Of a DNA stretch of 64,000 nucleotides, positions 23,552-36,000 are shown in pieces; the first letter of the stretch is position 1; every line of letters starts with the position of its first letter. The stretch is from Silene latifolia (taxonomy: Eukaryota > Streptophyta > Magnoliopsida > Caryophyllales > Caryophyllaceae). Below the pieces are notes generated by a model. It was not told the origin of the DNA and searched no databases. It saw nothing but the letters and a program-made list of their open reading frames with translations. Location of the stretch: positions 313,120,238-313,184,237 of the forward strand of contig NC_133537.1 in the NCBI RefSeq assembly GCF_048544455.1, written 5' to 3'. The position numbers were made by a program, and so were the translations under genes.

Positions 23552-24506
23552 CTAATTGCAGGAAAACCAATCAAAAATCCCCCTTACTCTTATGAGAGTA
23601 AAATTCTCAATAATTTTCCTTCTAAAAAGAAATCTGGTTAAGTAAGGAAACAAGAATTCAATTTTATTAAATAATTATCTTTCAACTAAAATATTACTCC
23701 GTATCTTGTAATTATTTTAATCTTTTTTTTAACTAAATTATATTATTTTAATTAAAATAAAACAAAACTGCTATAAATCTAAAAATTTGTATGTATATGA
23801 AAAACTTATAAATTGATATTATTAGTTTCGTATAAAAAGACTTATCACATACTTAATTCATAAAAAAAAAACTATGAACTGGTATTATTAATTTCGTTAC
23901 AAAAAAATTCTTTACAACCATTTAAGAAAATTTATAAATTAAAATCATTAGTTTTGTGGAAAATTTCATTAAAATACACATTTTATAACTTTACTCAATT
24001 TTTTTTATCAGTTTTCCATTTTAATTTTGTATCCTTATTAAAATATAAAAAATTAATAATGTTTATAAACTAAATGATCTAGAAATACCGCGCATGCTAT
24101 ACTAGTACAATAAATCAATAAGAGAGAACTTTGGGGCAATGGTTCATTATTGTCCATTTGTCCTGCACTTTAGCATATAAATTAAAGCATAAACTTGTCA
24201 AATTAACAGCTTGGGCGAGAATATTACTCAGTAAATCTGTAATATACCAATTTGAAACACAACACGAAGTTTATAATGCGACTCATGTGTAGCAGTTAAA
24301 AAACTTAGTCGGGATTGATTAAGCAAGATTCAGACTTTGAAATTAAATCTATCTAACCATCGACTTCCATTACTATTTTTGGAAAGTAACGTTCTAGATA
24401 ACGCCTTCCTATTAGAAACTTAGGACGATTATCTGGACAACTTCCATTCTATTTTTGGAAAGTAGCTGTCTAAGACAACGACTTCCTAGTTAAAAAACGT
24501 AATTGC
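23172..24506. other. AT-rich intergenic DNA
   Basis: No gene seen. It contains a T run at about 23527-23549 and, at 24361-24503, two diverged copies of a roughly 75-base unit containing 'CTATTTTTGGAAAGTA' and 'AACG.CTTCCTA', a degenerate tandem duplication. Confidence 0.45.
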
Positions 24507-25244
24507 TAAATCCGCACACTCTTTTACTAAATCCCACACACTTTGCTCCTATATGCCATAACTACCCTTCGTCATAGAAAAACCTAAAAAGAGTTATCTC
24601 TCTTCTCTCTCACAACCCTGACCAGTTTATTAGCAAATCGATAATTATGAATCGTAATTTGCACATATTACACGTAATTTCTCCGTTTTATCAACGATTT
24701 TATTAATACCGTCTTTAAATTGATGTAATTACCTTTTCTTTTCTTTTTTAGAAAAGTTTTTTTTACAATTAAGGTGGATTTAATTGAAATGGCAAATGCT
24801 TTTTGACCAAATTAAATCATGCGCGAATTGTAGTTGCTGCAAGTATGAAACACTTTCGATTTCGATTTCGATTAAATTGATGCTCGAGCAATGTGGTGAC
24901 AGTGAAGCAAAGCAAAGCAGACAAAAGCAAACACTTTCGATTTCGATTTCGATTAAAGAACATGGATGCTGCCAATATTCATCGTCGTCGACCACCATCG
25001 CGGAGTACGGTGTTTGACTGTTGGCGTGGTATTCGTCTGTTCGGTTGTGGGGAGGTGTGACCGGTACAGGTAGGGAATGGGGGAGGGTGGCCGGTGCAGG
25101 GAGGGTGGGGGTGGGGGAGTGGGGTTGGGCGATTGGGAAGGGACGGAGAGGAGAATGATTGATAATTTGGGGTTTTTTTTTTCCATCGGTAGAGTATGAG
25201 AAATGAAGGGGGTATATTTGGTATAGAGGGAATAAATGTGTGGG

Positions 25245-25249
25245 ATTTA
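25245..25249. repeat. Target site duplication ATTTA, left copy
   Basis: ATTTA immediately precedes the left LTR. The same five bases follow the right LTR at 40898-40902. A 5-bp duplication is what Ty3 integrases produce. Confidence 0.85.
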
Positions 25250-27335
25250 TGATGGTTATCAAATTATACCTCGCAAGTGCACGATTTTATCGTTGTACAC
25301 TATTAAGGGTCGATCCCACAAGGAGTTGAAAAGATTACTAATTGTTCTAATCCGATCGTTTAGCTAAGTCGAAAATAAAAGATGATGGTTGATATACTAA
25401 TGCTACCTAAAATGAAATGAGATGCAATCTAAACAAACGCAGGGTGAAAGAGCAACAACGAAAGATAAGTTGTAATTCAAATGATTAAAAAGGCCTAGGA
25501 CTCGGTTCTTCCCAAACTATTCGCAATTCCACATGGTTAAATTTCTAGGCTAATCACTAAGGTAGTTAGGCGAGGAGGTGACGGCTCTAATTCGCCTAAG
25601 ACCCCCCTCTCGGGTTCGAAATAGGACACTAGCACTACCCACCAACCCCCCTCTCGGGTTCGAAGGTCGGAATCCCTAACTCAATACCCGACTACCCTAA
25701 AAACATGCATTATTCCCAAGGTAGTCCAATATTTGCTAAGGTCATTAAGCCCCGTCAATTCCCGGGTCATCCCACTCCCTCTCTCGAGGGTCGATTTCAA
25801 ACGCTAGATTAGAGGTATTCTACCCCGGTTCTCCCTTTCGGTCTCAACCAAGGTCAACAATAGGGTCAAATCATGGGTATCCAAATCACAACCTAACCAA
25901 CTCTCGTTGGTGGTCAAGGGTCGTAAGTCAACACTACCCAAAAGTCAACCCATAAACCAAGTCAATCCTCTAACCTACCCTCACCAATTTCCCCAAATGA
26001 TTAGCCTTTAAGAAATTCAATTAATGAAATTACTCGTGTTGGGTCAAACCGAGCCCTAGTGGAGGACTACTCACTAATCATGGTCCTAATTGCAAAATAA
26101 ACAATAAAGATGGAAACTTTGGTCACAAACATGGTGGGAAGATGAAATTCACTACTAAACATGCAACAATCTAACAATGGGTGAAAGGAGAGATGATTTA
26201 ATCTAATAACAAGAGGGATTAAACCTAAAGACACAATCTTTAACCAATTCAACTCAAAGATTAAGTCTTTGAGGACAACTACCCAAGGATGAACAAATGA
26301 AAGACAAACAAAGGAAAGATGAACAATGATAAGATAAGCAATGATGGAATTAACAACAACAAACAAACAACAACAACAATTTTAACATAAACAATCAAAC
26401 AAACATAAAAGATGAACAAAATGTAAACAAATGAAAATAGGGAGAGAATTAATACCAACAAAATAGTGAAAAAGGAATTGGGATAGAAATAATAAAGAAG
26501 GAAATCCTTCAATCTTCTTACAATACCCAAATTCAATCACTAATTGATTGAAGAACTAGCTTAATTAGGGAATGATTAGTGAAATAATTAACAAGGTTTC
26601 AAACTTGGAAAAGGAAATAATTCAGATCTAGGGTTGTTTGTAAAAGGGTTTAAGGGGAGGGGTATATATAGGTTACACAAGGATTAGGACCGAAATTGGA
26701 AATGGGCTTTGAAACTCGTAAATGTACTCCTACGGTGAGGTCGGCCGCCACGGTCATTTGACCTACTGGGAGATCTCTGGAAGTTTTGAACAATTTTTGA
26801 GGTCATCAGGTGTGCACGGCCGGTCAATCCGGCCCCGGTCACCGACCGGTCTGGGGGCACTTGACTTTGAAGCTTGACTTTTTGCCTTTGGAGGATTCCC
26901 AGCCGGCTGGCCACGGCCATCATTTGACCGGCTGGGAAGTTTCTGTAACTTTCTTCCAATTCTTTGCATTTCCTAAGCTCAATGTCCTCCCAGCCGGCCA
27001 GCCGGCCGCCGGGCCACCGGCTGGGAGTGCTTCTTCACAATTCTTCCTTCATTTTCCTTGTAGATGTACTCCCGCCAGCTGGCCAATGTCATTCGGCCAC
27101 CTACTGAGGGTACATCTCAGCATACTTCTCTTCTTCTTTCATGCAAGGCTTAGAAATCCCGTCTTTTTAGCTTCGTTTCGCCCGTTCCCGCCTCAATTTC
27201 TGCAAGGGGGCCAAAGTGTCATAGTAAAGGGAATCGGGACTAGAAACGAGAGTAAAGGGGGTACAAAACCGCCTTAAATGGGGTCAAATATGCATATAAA
27301 TAGAGAGAAAAAGAGTGCAAAATGGTCCTATATCA
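25250..27335 (-). mobile_element. Athila 3' LTR
   Basis: The left LTR in plus coordinates; downstream LTR for the minus-oriented element. It is 2,086 bp. It carries five GC-rich hairpins (about 26727-27110) and an AT-rich TATATATA segment (about 26663-26671). Small open frames inside it are repeated identically in the other LTR and are not genes. Confidence 0.9.
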
Positions 27336-27352
27336 AACCTCCCCACACTTGA
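27336..27352 (-). promoter_or_regulatory. Athila polypurine tract
   Basis: On the minus strand TCAAGTGTGGGGAGGTT directly abuts the 3' LTR, the position of the plus-strand primer for reverse transcription. The core AAGTGTGGGGAGG recurs at about 29635, 29817 and 29910. Confidence 0.75.
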
Positions 27353-30273
27353 ACCTTACTCGTCCCCGAGTAAGTCCTCAACCAATTGCCCAAAGCATTA
27401 TTATGATAAATATGGAGAGTGGATGCACAATATAAGCATCACTCAACTAAACTATTACTTAAGCCGATCGAGTATTAGCGCACTCAACGCCCCTTCAACT
27501 CACAATTTGACACCCATGAGGGGAGAGTGCCCTATTGCAAGGCAAGTTGGGTCTTGCTACAAAACTTTTGACACATTCATCATGAAAGCACATAATCAAC
27601 AGATAGAATGCATCTAACAAAATGATCCACTTTCCTCATCTAAGTGGTCGGATTTTTCAAATAACAAAACATGGTCTCGGTCGGGAGTACCGTCTCAGAG
27701 TGCCTAATGAGGTGCCAACCCCTAAATGTGACAAAAGCAACCCATGTGTGACCAATGCTCAAGAAACAAATTCAAGAGCGGGGAAAGGGAAGAAAGGGCA
27801 AGTCCGCCGAGATTTACAAAACCGACACAAGATTCAACCAAAGGACCCATGACTAAGGAGACCAAGGCAACGACATCCTCACGGTTTTCACTCGCCACTC
27901 AATGAAAGAATAGGGTGATTTTTGTGACAAAAAGTAACCAAAATCACTCAACTAACTCGACTAGCGAAAACGTGCCCGCAATCTAATGTGTAACACCGTC
28001 CTATGTCCAATGAAATGCAAACAAAGGGAAAAATGCACAAAACATGAAGCAAGGGTTACAATGGGGCTAAGGAGAAGGTCGAAACGGGATTGGTGCAAGC
28101 ACCGTTTGGACATGTGGGGTTCAAATCAAGAATCGTCGACACATCACATCCCATCTCTTATTGCAACACATGAGACACGTCTATGCCCTAACATAGCATT
28201 GATGACCAAAACCATGCAAAAATTGCATAAACCCAACTCAAGTAGGAAAAATTTGACAAAACTCCTTTTATTTCAACAAATGGTAACGTCTACACCGTAA
28301 CAACGACTCGGTTTCCCAAGTTATGCAAAAATTGTGTAAACCCGACTCATTTTGGAAAAACATCAATTTGCCCCTTTTTATTTAGCAACGGCTTTTTCTA
28401 CCCCTTTAAATGATGAGTAGGGGTGTTGCTCGCCTTTTTTCTTTTCCTTGACAACAAACTAATATTTACAACATAACTCATTTTTCTTTTGATTTTTCGT
28501 GACTTTTTACACTTTTCTATTTTGTTTTTTTTTCATTTCTGTTTCCCTCTTATTTTATATACAACACCAAATGTAGACAAAATTTCAACCCAATGGACAC
28601 GTACTTCGTCCATCACCAAATTCCGACTCCACCACCTAGACACTTCTACAAAACATGACCCATTCTTGATTAAGGAGGGGTGTTTTTGGGATGTAGCTCT
28701 TTTAGTGGGTATGCCAAAATGAATAGGCTAAGGCTCAGAGGGGTGAATCAAAAAGGAAATCAATGCAAGGGACGAAACTAAGCTAATTTGGCTATTGTGG
28801 GGTTCATAAAACTGATTTTTGCTTCATATCATGTGCACAAAAATGTAATGCAATTTCATAGTCTAAGGACGACGCGACACACTTATGCGTAATGATGTGA
28901 CACACCTCGCGAGGAGACCTACTCTCAAACCTAGATGAGGGCGGGGTATGAATGTACCCGCCCTAGGAGGCTCTACCCTTACCTTTGAGTAGTTAAGTCG
29001 AGCCAAAGGTCTAGTCTACGGCCCTAGGTCTCACAAGATCGGTCTAGACTCATTGGTCAAGCCCTCCTTCCTCGGCTAACTAAGAGGCCACGGGTGCGAG
29101 TCACGAGGAGGGGGAAGGCACAAATGAGCACATAAGTTCATCATGGGGGTACTTGGTTCCCTTCCTTTGACCATGTTCTTTCTTAAAAGCTTATTTACAA
29201 ACTCAATGCAAGAGAAAGAAATGCAACAAGTATTTACATGTGAACAAATGCATGCGGAAATTTAAACAAACACGAAATGAAACATGCAACAAATTGGCTA
29301 AACCTAGCAGCACATCAACACCAAAATTCCAAACGGTCTCCCAAGGAGACACCCAAAGCAACAAAATTCCCATCCTCCTCCAAAATATCAAAGATATCAA
29401 AAAAAAAAAAGGGAAGAATAGTAAAAAGGAGCAAGGGATAGGAAGGATTATACCAAGCGGTCTTCAAGCTCCTTTTAGCCTCGAGTGGTCAATGTGCCAT
29501 GCCAAAGGTTAGACAAAACATATATATACAATGCAAATTTTTGAATTTTTCAGAAATTTTCAATTTTTAGGTATTTTCTTTAATTTATAAATACTTACAA
29601 TTATAAACAAATATTCACACGAGTGGATATTTCCCTCCCCACACTTGAGATGTACATTGTCCTCAATGGACAAAAGCATAGGGAGTGAATAAGAAAAAGA
29701 AAGGAACATATTTATTTGATTTTTGATGTTTCAAAGGGAAAAGAACATATTTTTGTGATTTTTTGGTTTTGAAAAATTAAAAAGACATATTTTTGGGTTT
29801 TTGATATGAGAACTCCCTCCCCACACTTATTTATTTACATTACTTCCAAATGGAAATAAATGTGTGAAGGGAGTACAAATTAAAAGACATATTTTTGTTT
29901 TTTTTTTTAGGCCCTCCCCACACTTATTTATAGACATGGGAGGGCATATTAGAGAAATAAATTAACATGTTTTTGGTTTTTTTTTTTTTGGTCATTTTTC
30001 AATTTTTAGTTGGTTTTTATTTTGAAAATGCAATGCATGCTCTATTCTATATGCTAAATTGAAATGACAATGCAAATTATACTAAATGAATGCAATTACT
30101 AAATGTGACAATATAGTACAAAATTGAAATCTAATGCAATCCTATATGATGCAACTAAATGATTTATCAACTAAATGCATGCGAAAGATTTAAACATGAA
30201 TGAGAAATTTGGATAAAAGGGAGAAATCATACTTGTCATTTGGAAGAAGAAGTAGAGCCCTCATTACTAGGCT
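27353..30273 (-). other. Athila 3' untranslated spacer
   Basis: A 2.9-kb region between the env-like ORF and the polypurine tract, without a credible gene. It contains three further polypurine-tract-like copies (29630-29925), each beside AT-rich 'acatattttt' text. Long non-coding 3' spacers are normal for Athila. Confidence 0.7.
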
Positions 30274-32031
30274 CTACTCAAAGTCATCATCGCCATCACC
30301 GTCTCCATCTTCATCTCCATCACCATCTCCATCTTCATCTCCATCACCATCACCTTGAACTCCCCCGAACTCGGAGTCATGGATGAAATCGTCCGTGTTC
30401 AAGTGGACATCCGAGCTAAAATCCTCCATGGCTTGGCTCATACCAACAAACATCTCCGGGTGCCCTCCGGCACCACTAGACCCGCCCTCTTGGAAGATTG
30501 AAGGGGCACCCCCGAACCACCTCGCGTCATGTCCCTCCCCTTGGGTGGTAGGCGGGGTGGGAAAGACCGGGGCACTAAAATAGTCGGGCCGTAAGTTAAT
30601 ATCCCCGTACTTGAAGGTCCCATCTTCCGGATGTCCACCATCCGGGAATAAATAGTAGGAGGGGTGAAGGCCGGAGGGGTGTTTGTATTGGTTTCTCATG
30701 CAATCATCATAGACCGGGAATTGACCAAGAGAATGGTCATAGTAAATCCGGTCTAGCCTTTGTTGAAGCCCATGCCGCTCACTTGCGGCGTTTGTCATAT
30801 TAATTTTCATCTCCGCCATGAAGGAAATGAGGTCGGCATGGAGAGGGGGCGATTGTTGTTGTTGGTGACTGGAGGTCCCCTCTCCTTGTTGCAAGGGGCC
30901 GGGGACAAAAGGAGTAGTCGGTGTGGCATACCGCAAGGTAGACCTTGCGGGGATGATGGGTCGGCCACGAGCATACCGAAGATTGGGGTTAATTTGTTGG
31001 GGGATGGAGGGATCTTGGAGATCTTCAATCTCAAGCAAATAATATTCTTGGTTAGGTACTACCTTCATTTTATCGGGGTTGGGAAGAGGGATAGAATTCC
31101 GATCAACTCCATCAACCCGAATTTGCCAATAGTCTAGGCCATCATTCGGGTTGGTCTTCAACCAACCGAGGTTGTGGTGGATGTAATTTTTGAACAACAT
31201 TGTATCACCAATCATAGAACGCAACCCACCCAAGTTGACCCTCCGATTTAGCCTCTTCATCAAATGGGTGATGAGTCCACCCACGACAACGGCCGTATTA
31301 GAGGCCGGAGAATTGCTAAGCCGCTGTAAAGTAAGGGCCAAATGGTGGGCAATGTCAATTTTGAAAGTGGTTGGGTTGGAGCGAAGGTAAGAGCCGAGAA
31401 TTTCCAATTCCTCCGTTCTAAAATTATGATTTTCCTCGCGGCCAAAGATGGTCCAACCCATGTACCTATGCCAAACCCGGATAGCCGCATTGTGGACTGT
31501 ATTGGCGGCTCTCTTAACCCCCTTAACATCATCTAAACCCGTAATAGCCTTCCATAAGGCCCCATGGTCAAATGTCTCGGGTGCCTTGTGAGGAGGGCTA
31601 GTGTCAAGCCCAAAATGGGATGCAAAGGTCGGAAGGGTCAAGGAGTAGTCCTTGTTCATCAATCTAAAGTGCAAAAAGGCTACCTTTTGGGTTTGGCGAT
31701 GTTTATCAAGACGGAGGGAGCTCAAAAACTCCCAAGTAAGACGAACATAGGTCCGCTCATGAATTCCATACATCATTTTCATGCCCACCCCATCAAATAA
31801 ATCAAGAGTAACTTGATCTAATCCTAGTTCCCTCATGGATTGACGATCAATGAATCGGGTAGGGACAATAGGGCGTTTCTTGAACAAGACAAACTTACCT
31901 TTCATTGTGATTGAGGTGAATTGGATGTCCGGGAAGTCGGGGTCGGAGCTCATATCGGTCGCCGCCGCCGCTACCGCCTCCGCCTGTTGAAGGGCTAAAT
32001 CTCCTCTCCTCACTCTCTTTTTTGGGGCCAT
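30274..32031 (-). CDS. Athila env-like / ORF-1 protein, 585 aa
   Basis: An intact ORF from ATG (32031) to stop (30274), lying downstream of gag-pol on the same strand, where Athila elements carry their env-like or 'Athila ORF-1' gene. The N-terminus is basic (MAPKKRVRRGDLAL), followed by Ala-rich and globular parts. Features include RFIDRQSMRELGL, LTWEFLSSLRL, HFGLD and AVVVGGLITHLMKRL. I see no confident signal peptide or transmembrane helix, so calling it an envelope would be overreach. The C-terminus is a repeated Asp-Gly-Asp-Glu tail encoded by GAT/GAC/GAA triplets (30287-30355). Presumably translated from a spliced RNA. The function is unknown in this family. Confidence 0.8.
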   Translation of the reverse strand: MAPKKRVRRGDLALQQAEAVAAAATDMSSDPDFPDIQFTSITMKGKFVLFKKRPIVPTRFIDRQSMRELGLDQVTLDLFDGVGMKMMYGIHERTYVRLTWEFLSSLRLDKHRQTQKVAFLHFRLMNKDYSLTLPTFASHFGLDTSPPHKAPETFDHGALWKAITGLDDVKGVKRAANTVHNAAIRVWHRYMGWTIFGREENHNFRTEELEILGSYLRSNPTTFKIDIAHHLALTLQRLSNSPASNTAVVVGGLITHLMKRLNRRVNLGGLRSMIGDTMLFKNYIHHNLGWLKTNPNDGLDYWQIRVDGVDRNSIPLPNPDKMKVVPNQEYYLLEIEDLQDPSIPQQINPNLRYARGRPIIPARSTLRYATPTTPFVPGPLQQGEGTSSHQQQQSPPLHADLISFMAEMKINMTNAASERHGLQQRLDRIYYDHSLGQFPVYDDCMRNQYKHPSGLHPSYYLFPDGGHPEDGTFKYGDINLRPDYFSAPVFPTPPTTQGEGHDARWFGGAPSIFQEGGSSGAGGHPEMFVGMSQAMEDFSSDVHLNTDDFIHDSEFGGVQGDGDGDEDGDGDGDEDGDGDGDDDFE

Positions 32032-33024
32032 GATTGTGATTTTGATGGTGGTTAAAGGTTGGGAAGGAGGTTGGGGTGGTTGTTGGTGGTCGAGGTGGTG
32101 GTAGGTGGTGGTAGTTGGTGTTGGAAAGGGTTGTTGAAGGGAATGAGGGAGGTGGAGTTAGGGTTAGAGTGAGAGAGAGAGGAAGGAAGGGTCGAAAATA
32201 ATGAAAGAAATTGGGTGTTTTTGGTGTTAAAACACGATCAGAATACTCCCAGCCGGTCAGGAGACCGGCCGCCGGTCAACCGGCTGGGAGTTCGGGTGAT
32301 TTTTGAAATTCCATAAAAAGGGTCAGAAAACTCCCAGCCGGTCAGGAGACCGGCCGCCGGTCACCCGGCTGGGAGAACACCCATTTCCCACTTTCTTCAT
32401 ACGTGCATTCCCAGCCGGTGGACCGGCTGCCGGCCTGCCGGCTGGGACTTCCTTCTTCAGAAAACTTGCTGAAAATTCCTCAATAGCGCATCCCCAGCCG
32501 GTGGACCGGCCGCCGCCCGCCGCTCATTTGGGACTTCCCTTCAATCCAATTTGTCACATTTTCAATTGTATACGCACTCCCAGCCGGTGGACCGGCTGCC
32601 GGCCTGCCGGCTGGGACTACTCTTCCTTGTTTTTCATCAAAATTCCATCAAACTTACAGGAACTTCCCAGCCGGTCGGGGACCGCCGCCGGTCACCCTAC
32701 TGGGACTCCTTCTCATCACGATTTCTTCAATAAATCCCTTTTTCCAATTCCCATCATTTATTGGCCTCGTTTTACGTGTTTTCAACTTTCAAACCCGACT
32801 CGGGACGTCGGAAAAAGGCCAATAAATGGGCAAACGCTTGTTCATCAAACAAAAACCCCAAGTCTTCAACACTCATGGCCGACAACAATCAAATTGACAA
32901 GTATTATCCATCCAAAATTCCTCGAATTCTTCCTAAATGCATGATATATACAAAGATGCATGGGTTGCCTCCCATGAAGCGCCCTTGTTTAATGTCGTAG
33001 GCTCGACGGAGTTATGAATGACAA
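32032..33024 (-). other. Spacer between Athila gag-pol and env-like ORF
   Basis: Non-coding region of 1.0 kb that contains the six-copy GC-rich hairpin array (32246-32707). A splice acceptor for the env-like message would be expected here, but I could not assign one. Confidence 0.6.
32246..32707. repeat. Array of six GC-rich hairpins, about 84-bp period
   Basis: Units begin at about 32246, 32331, 32409, 32491, 32577 and 32664. Each is an inverted repeat starting (C)TCCCAGCCGGT and ending ACCGGCTGGGA(G), about 40-46 bases, separated by about 40 bases of AT-rich spacer. The fourth and sixth copies are degenerate. The same hairpin type occurs five times in each LTR. Confidence 0.85.
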
Positions 33025-36000
33025 TCAATAACTTGGAATAAAAGTGGCAATTGAGCTCACATTCTTGATAATAGGGGTTCCGGCAATGTAGTGCTTTAGC
33101 CGTTGTCCATTTACCTTGAATGTTTGGTCACCATCGGAAACTTCAACCGACCCATATGGAAAAGCTCGGACCACGGTGAAAGGCCCCGACCACTTTGACT
33201 TCAATTTTCCCGAAAAGAGCTTGAACCTTGAATTAAAAAGGAGAACCAAGTCACCCTCCTTGAATTCCCTCCTTATAATAGCTTTGTCATGGAACCGCTT
33301 GGTCTTTTCCTTGTACAACCTAGAGCTCTCATAAGCCTCTAGTCGGAATTCTTCAAGCTCATTGAGGTCAAGTAGCCGCTTCTCCCCGGCGCTCTTTTGG
33401 TCAAAGTTTAGTAGACGGATGGCCCAATGTGCCTTATGCTCCAACTCAACCGGTAAATGACAAGGCTTACCGTACACCAACCGGAACGGTGAAGTTCCTA
33501 TTGGCGTTTTAAAGGCGGTACGGTAAGCCCACAATGCATCGTTGAGCTTGGTAGACCAATCTTTCCTTGACCGGTTCACGGTCTTTTCGAGGATCATCTT
33601 GATTTCACGGTTAGAAATTTCGGCTTGGCCGTTGGCTTGCGGGTGATAGGCAAGGCTCCGCCTATGTTGCACCCCGTGCTTCTTGAGTAAAGCATCAAGA
33701 GTCCTCTCCCGGAAATGGGTTCCACGGTCACTTATCACAATTCGTGGGACTCCAAATCGGGGGAAGATGATTGTCTCCATGAGCTTGGTCACGGATTTTG
33801 CGTCACAAGTCTTTGTTGGAATTGCTTCAACCCATTTGCTCACGTAATCCACCGCGACAAGAATATACTCATTCCCATTTGATGAGGGAAAAGGGCCTTG
33901 GTAGTCAATGCCCCATACATCGAATAGCTCCACCTCAAGTATGTAGTTCATTGGCATTTCATGCCTCTTTGAAATGTTACCACTCCTTTGACACTTGTCA
34001 CACTTCTTGACGTAGGTGGCCACATCGTGAAATAGGGAAGGCCAAAAGAATCCACATTGGAGCACCCTCGCGGCGGTTTTTCGTGAACTACCATGCCCTC
34101 CACTTGGCATGTCATGGCAATGAGAGATTATGGGTTGGACTTCTTCATTGGGGATGCATCTTCTAATTATCCCGTCGGCACAAGCTTTGTAGAGACACGG
34201 TTCTTCCCAAAAATATTGCTTAAGGTCATGGAAGAATTTCTTTCTCTTATGGGAATCATAACCGTGTGGGATGACCCCGGATACCAAATAATTTACATAG
34301 TCCGCGTACCACGGGGTATCCATCAAAGCTAGTGCGAATAGTTGATCATCCGGTAATGTGTCATCAATTGGCAATCCATCCTTATCCTTGACATGTAATA
34401 GCCGAGAAAGATGATCGGCTACCACATTTTCTACACCTTTCTTGTCTCTAATCTCGATATCGAACTCTTGCAACAATAGTATCCACCGAATCAAGCGGGG
34501 CTTTGACTCCTTCTTAATTAGCAAGTGTCTCAACGCCGTGTGATCGGTGTGCACAATAACCTTAGAGCCCACCAAATAAGAACGGAACTTGTTCATGGCA
34601 TATATGACCGCCAAAAGCTCCTTTTCGGTGGTAGTGTAATGTGATTGAGCTTCATCCAAAGTCTTGCTTGCATAATATATGGCATGGAGTTTACCATTCT
34701 TCTTTTGTCCTAGCACCGCTCCCACCGCCACATCACTAGCATCGCACATCAACTCAAAAGGTTCTCCCCAAGTGGGAGGTTGCATGATTGGAGCGGTGAT
34801 GAGAGCTTCCTTCAACCTATTGAATGCATCCAAACATTCATTAGTAAATTCAAATGGCACATCTTTGCCAAGCAACAAAGTTAAAGGTCGGGCAATCAAA
34901 GAAAAATCCTTAATGAATCTCCGGTAAAAACCGGCATGCCCAAGAAAACTCCTAATTCCTTTAACATTAGTGGGAGGGGGTAGAGTTTTGATCACTTCAA
35001 TCTTGGCTTGATCAACTTCCAAGCCCTTACTTGACACTACATGACCCAAAACTACCCCGGATGTCACCATGAAGTGACATTTCTCCCAATTCAAGACTAG
35101 ACCACTCTCTTGACATCTTTTCAAGACCTTACCCAAATTAGCTAGGCATCCATCAAATGAGGTGCCTACGACCGAGAAGTCGTCCATAAACACCTCCATG
35201 ATATTCTCAACATATTCGGAAAATATAGCTAACATGCATCTTTGAAATGTGGCCGGCGCATTGCAAAGCCCAAAGGGCATGCGCCTATAAGCAAAGGTGC
35301 CGAATGGGCACGTGAATGTGGTCTTTTCTTGGTCATTAGGGTGAATCGGGATTTGGAAAAACCCCGAAAACCCATCAAGGTAGCAAAAATGAGAATGTTG
35401 GGCAAGTCTCTCCAACATTTGGTCAAGGAAAGGGAGGGGGAAATGGTCCTTCCTAGTTGCCTTGTTGAGGCGCCTATAGTCTATACACATTCTCCACCCG
35501 GTTGTGACTCTTGTTGGAATTAGTTCATCCTTATCATTGGTGACTACCGTGACCCCTCCCTTCTTTGGCACAACATGCACCGGACTCACCCATGCACTGT
35601 CGGAGATAGGATAAATTATGCTTGCATCATAGAGCTTCAACACCTCCTTCCTAACCACTTCTTTCATAGCGGGGTTAAGGCGGCGTTGAGGCTCAATGGA
35701 AGATGCACTCTCATCCTCCAAGTGAATGCGATGGGTGCAAAAAGAAGGGCTAATCCCCTTGATATCATCAATTGAGTACCCAATGACATCTTTGTATTTT
35801 CTCACAACATCAAGTAATTTTTGAAGTTCGGTGTCATTGAGTGCACTATTGACAATAATAGGGTAAGTATCATTAGGGCCAAGGAAAGCATGTTTAAGAG
35901 TAGAAGGAAGAGGTTTCAACTCCACTTGAGGAGGCGTGGATCTCTCCTCTTTCTTATCATCTCTTCTCAAACTTTCAAATTCTTTTTCCGGGTCTTCTTC

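Noticed and set aside
24080..24112. CTAG-bounded GC-rich short segment resembling a Helitron end
   Set aside because: The hairpin is too weak and the base after CTAG is unsuitable on one side; not supported.
24780..25262. A minus-strand ORF with repeated IEIEIES text
   Set aside because: It arises from the TTTCGATTTCGATTTCG microrepeats within a non-coding TIR element.
26067..26536. Hydrophobic open frames inside the Athila LTR (repeated at 39640-40109)
   Set aside because: Identical in both LTRs and consisting of A/T-rich repeat text; LTR sequence, not a membrane protein gene.
32303..32944. A 213-codon plus-strand ORF over the Athila hairpin array
   Set aside because: Its Pro/Ala/Gly repeats are translations of the hairpins; there is no family similarity.
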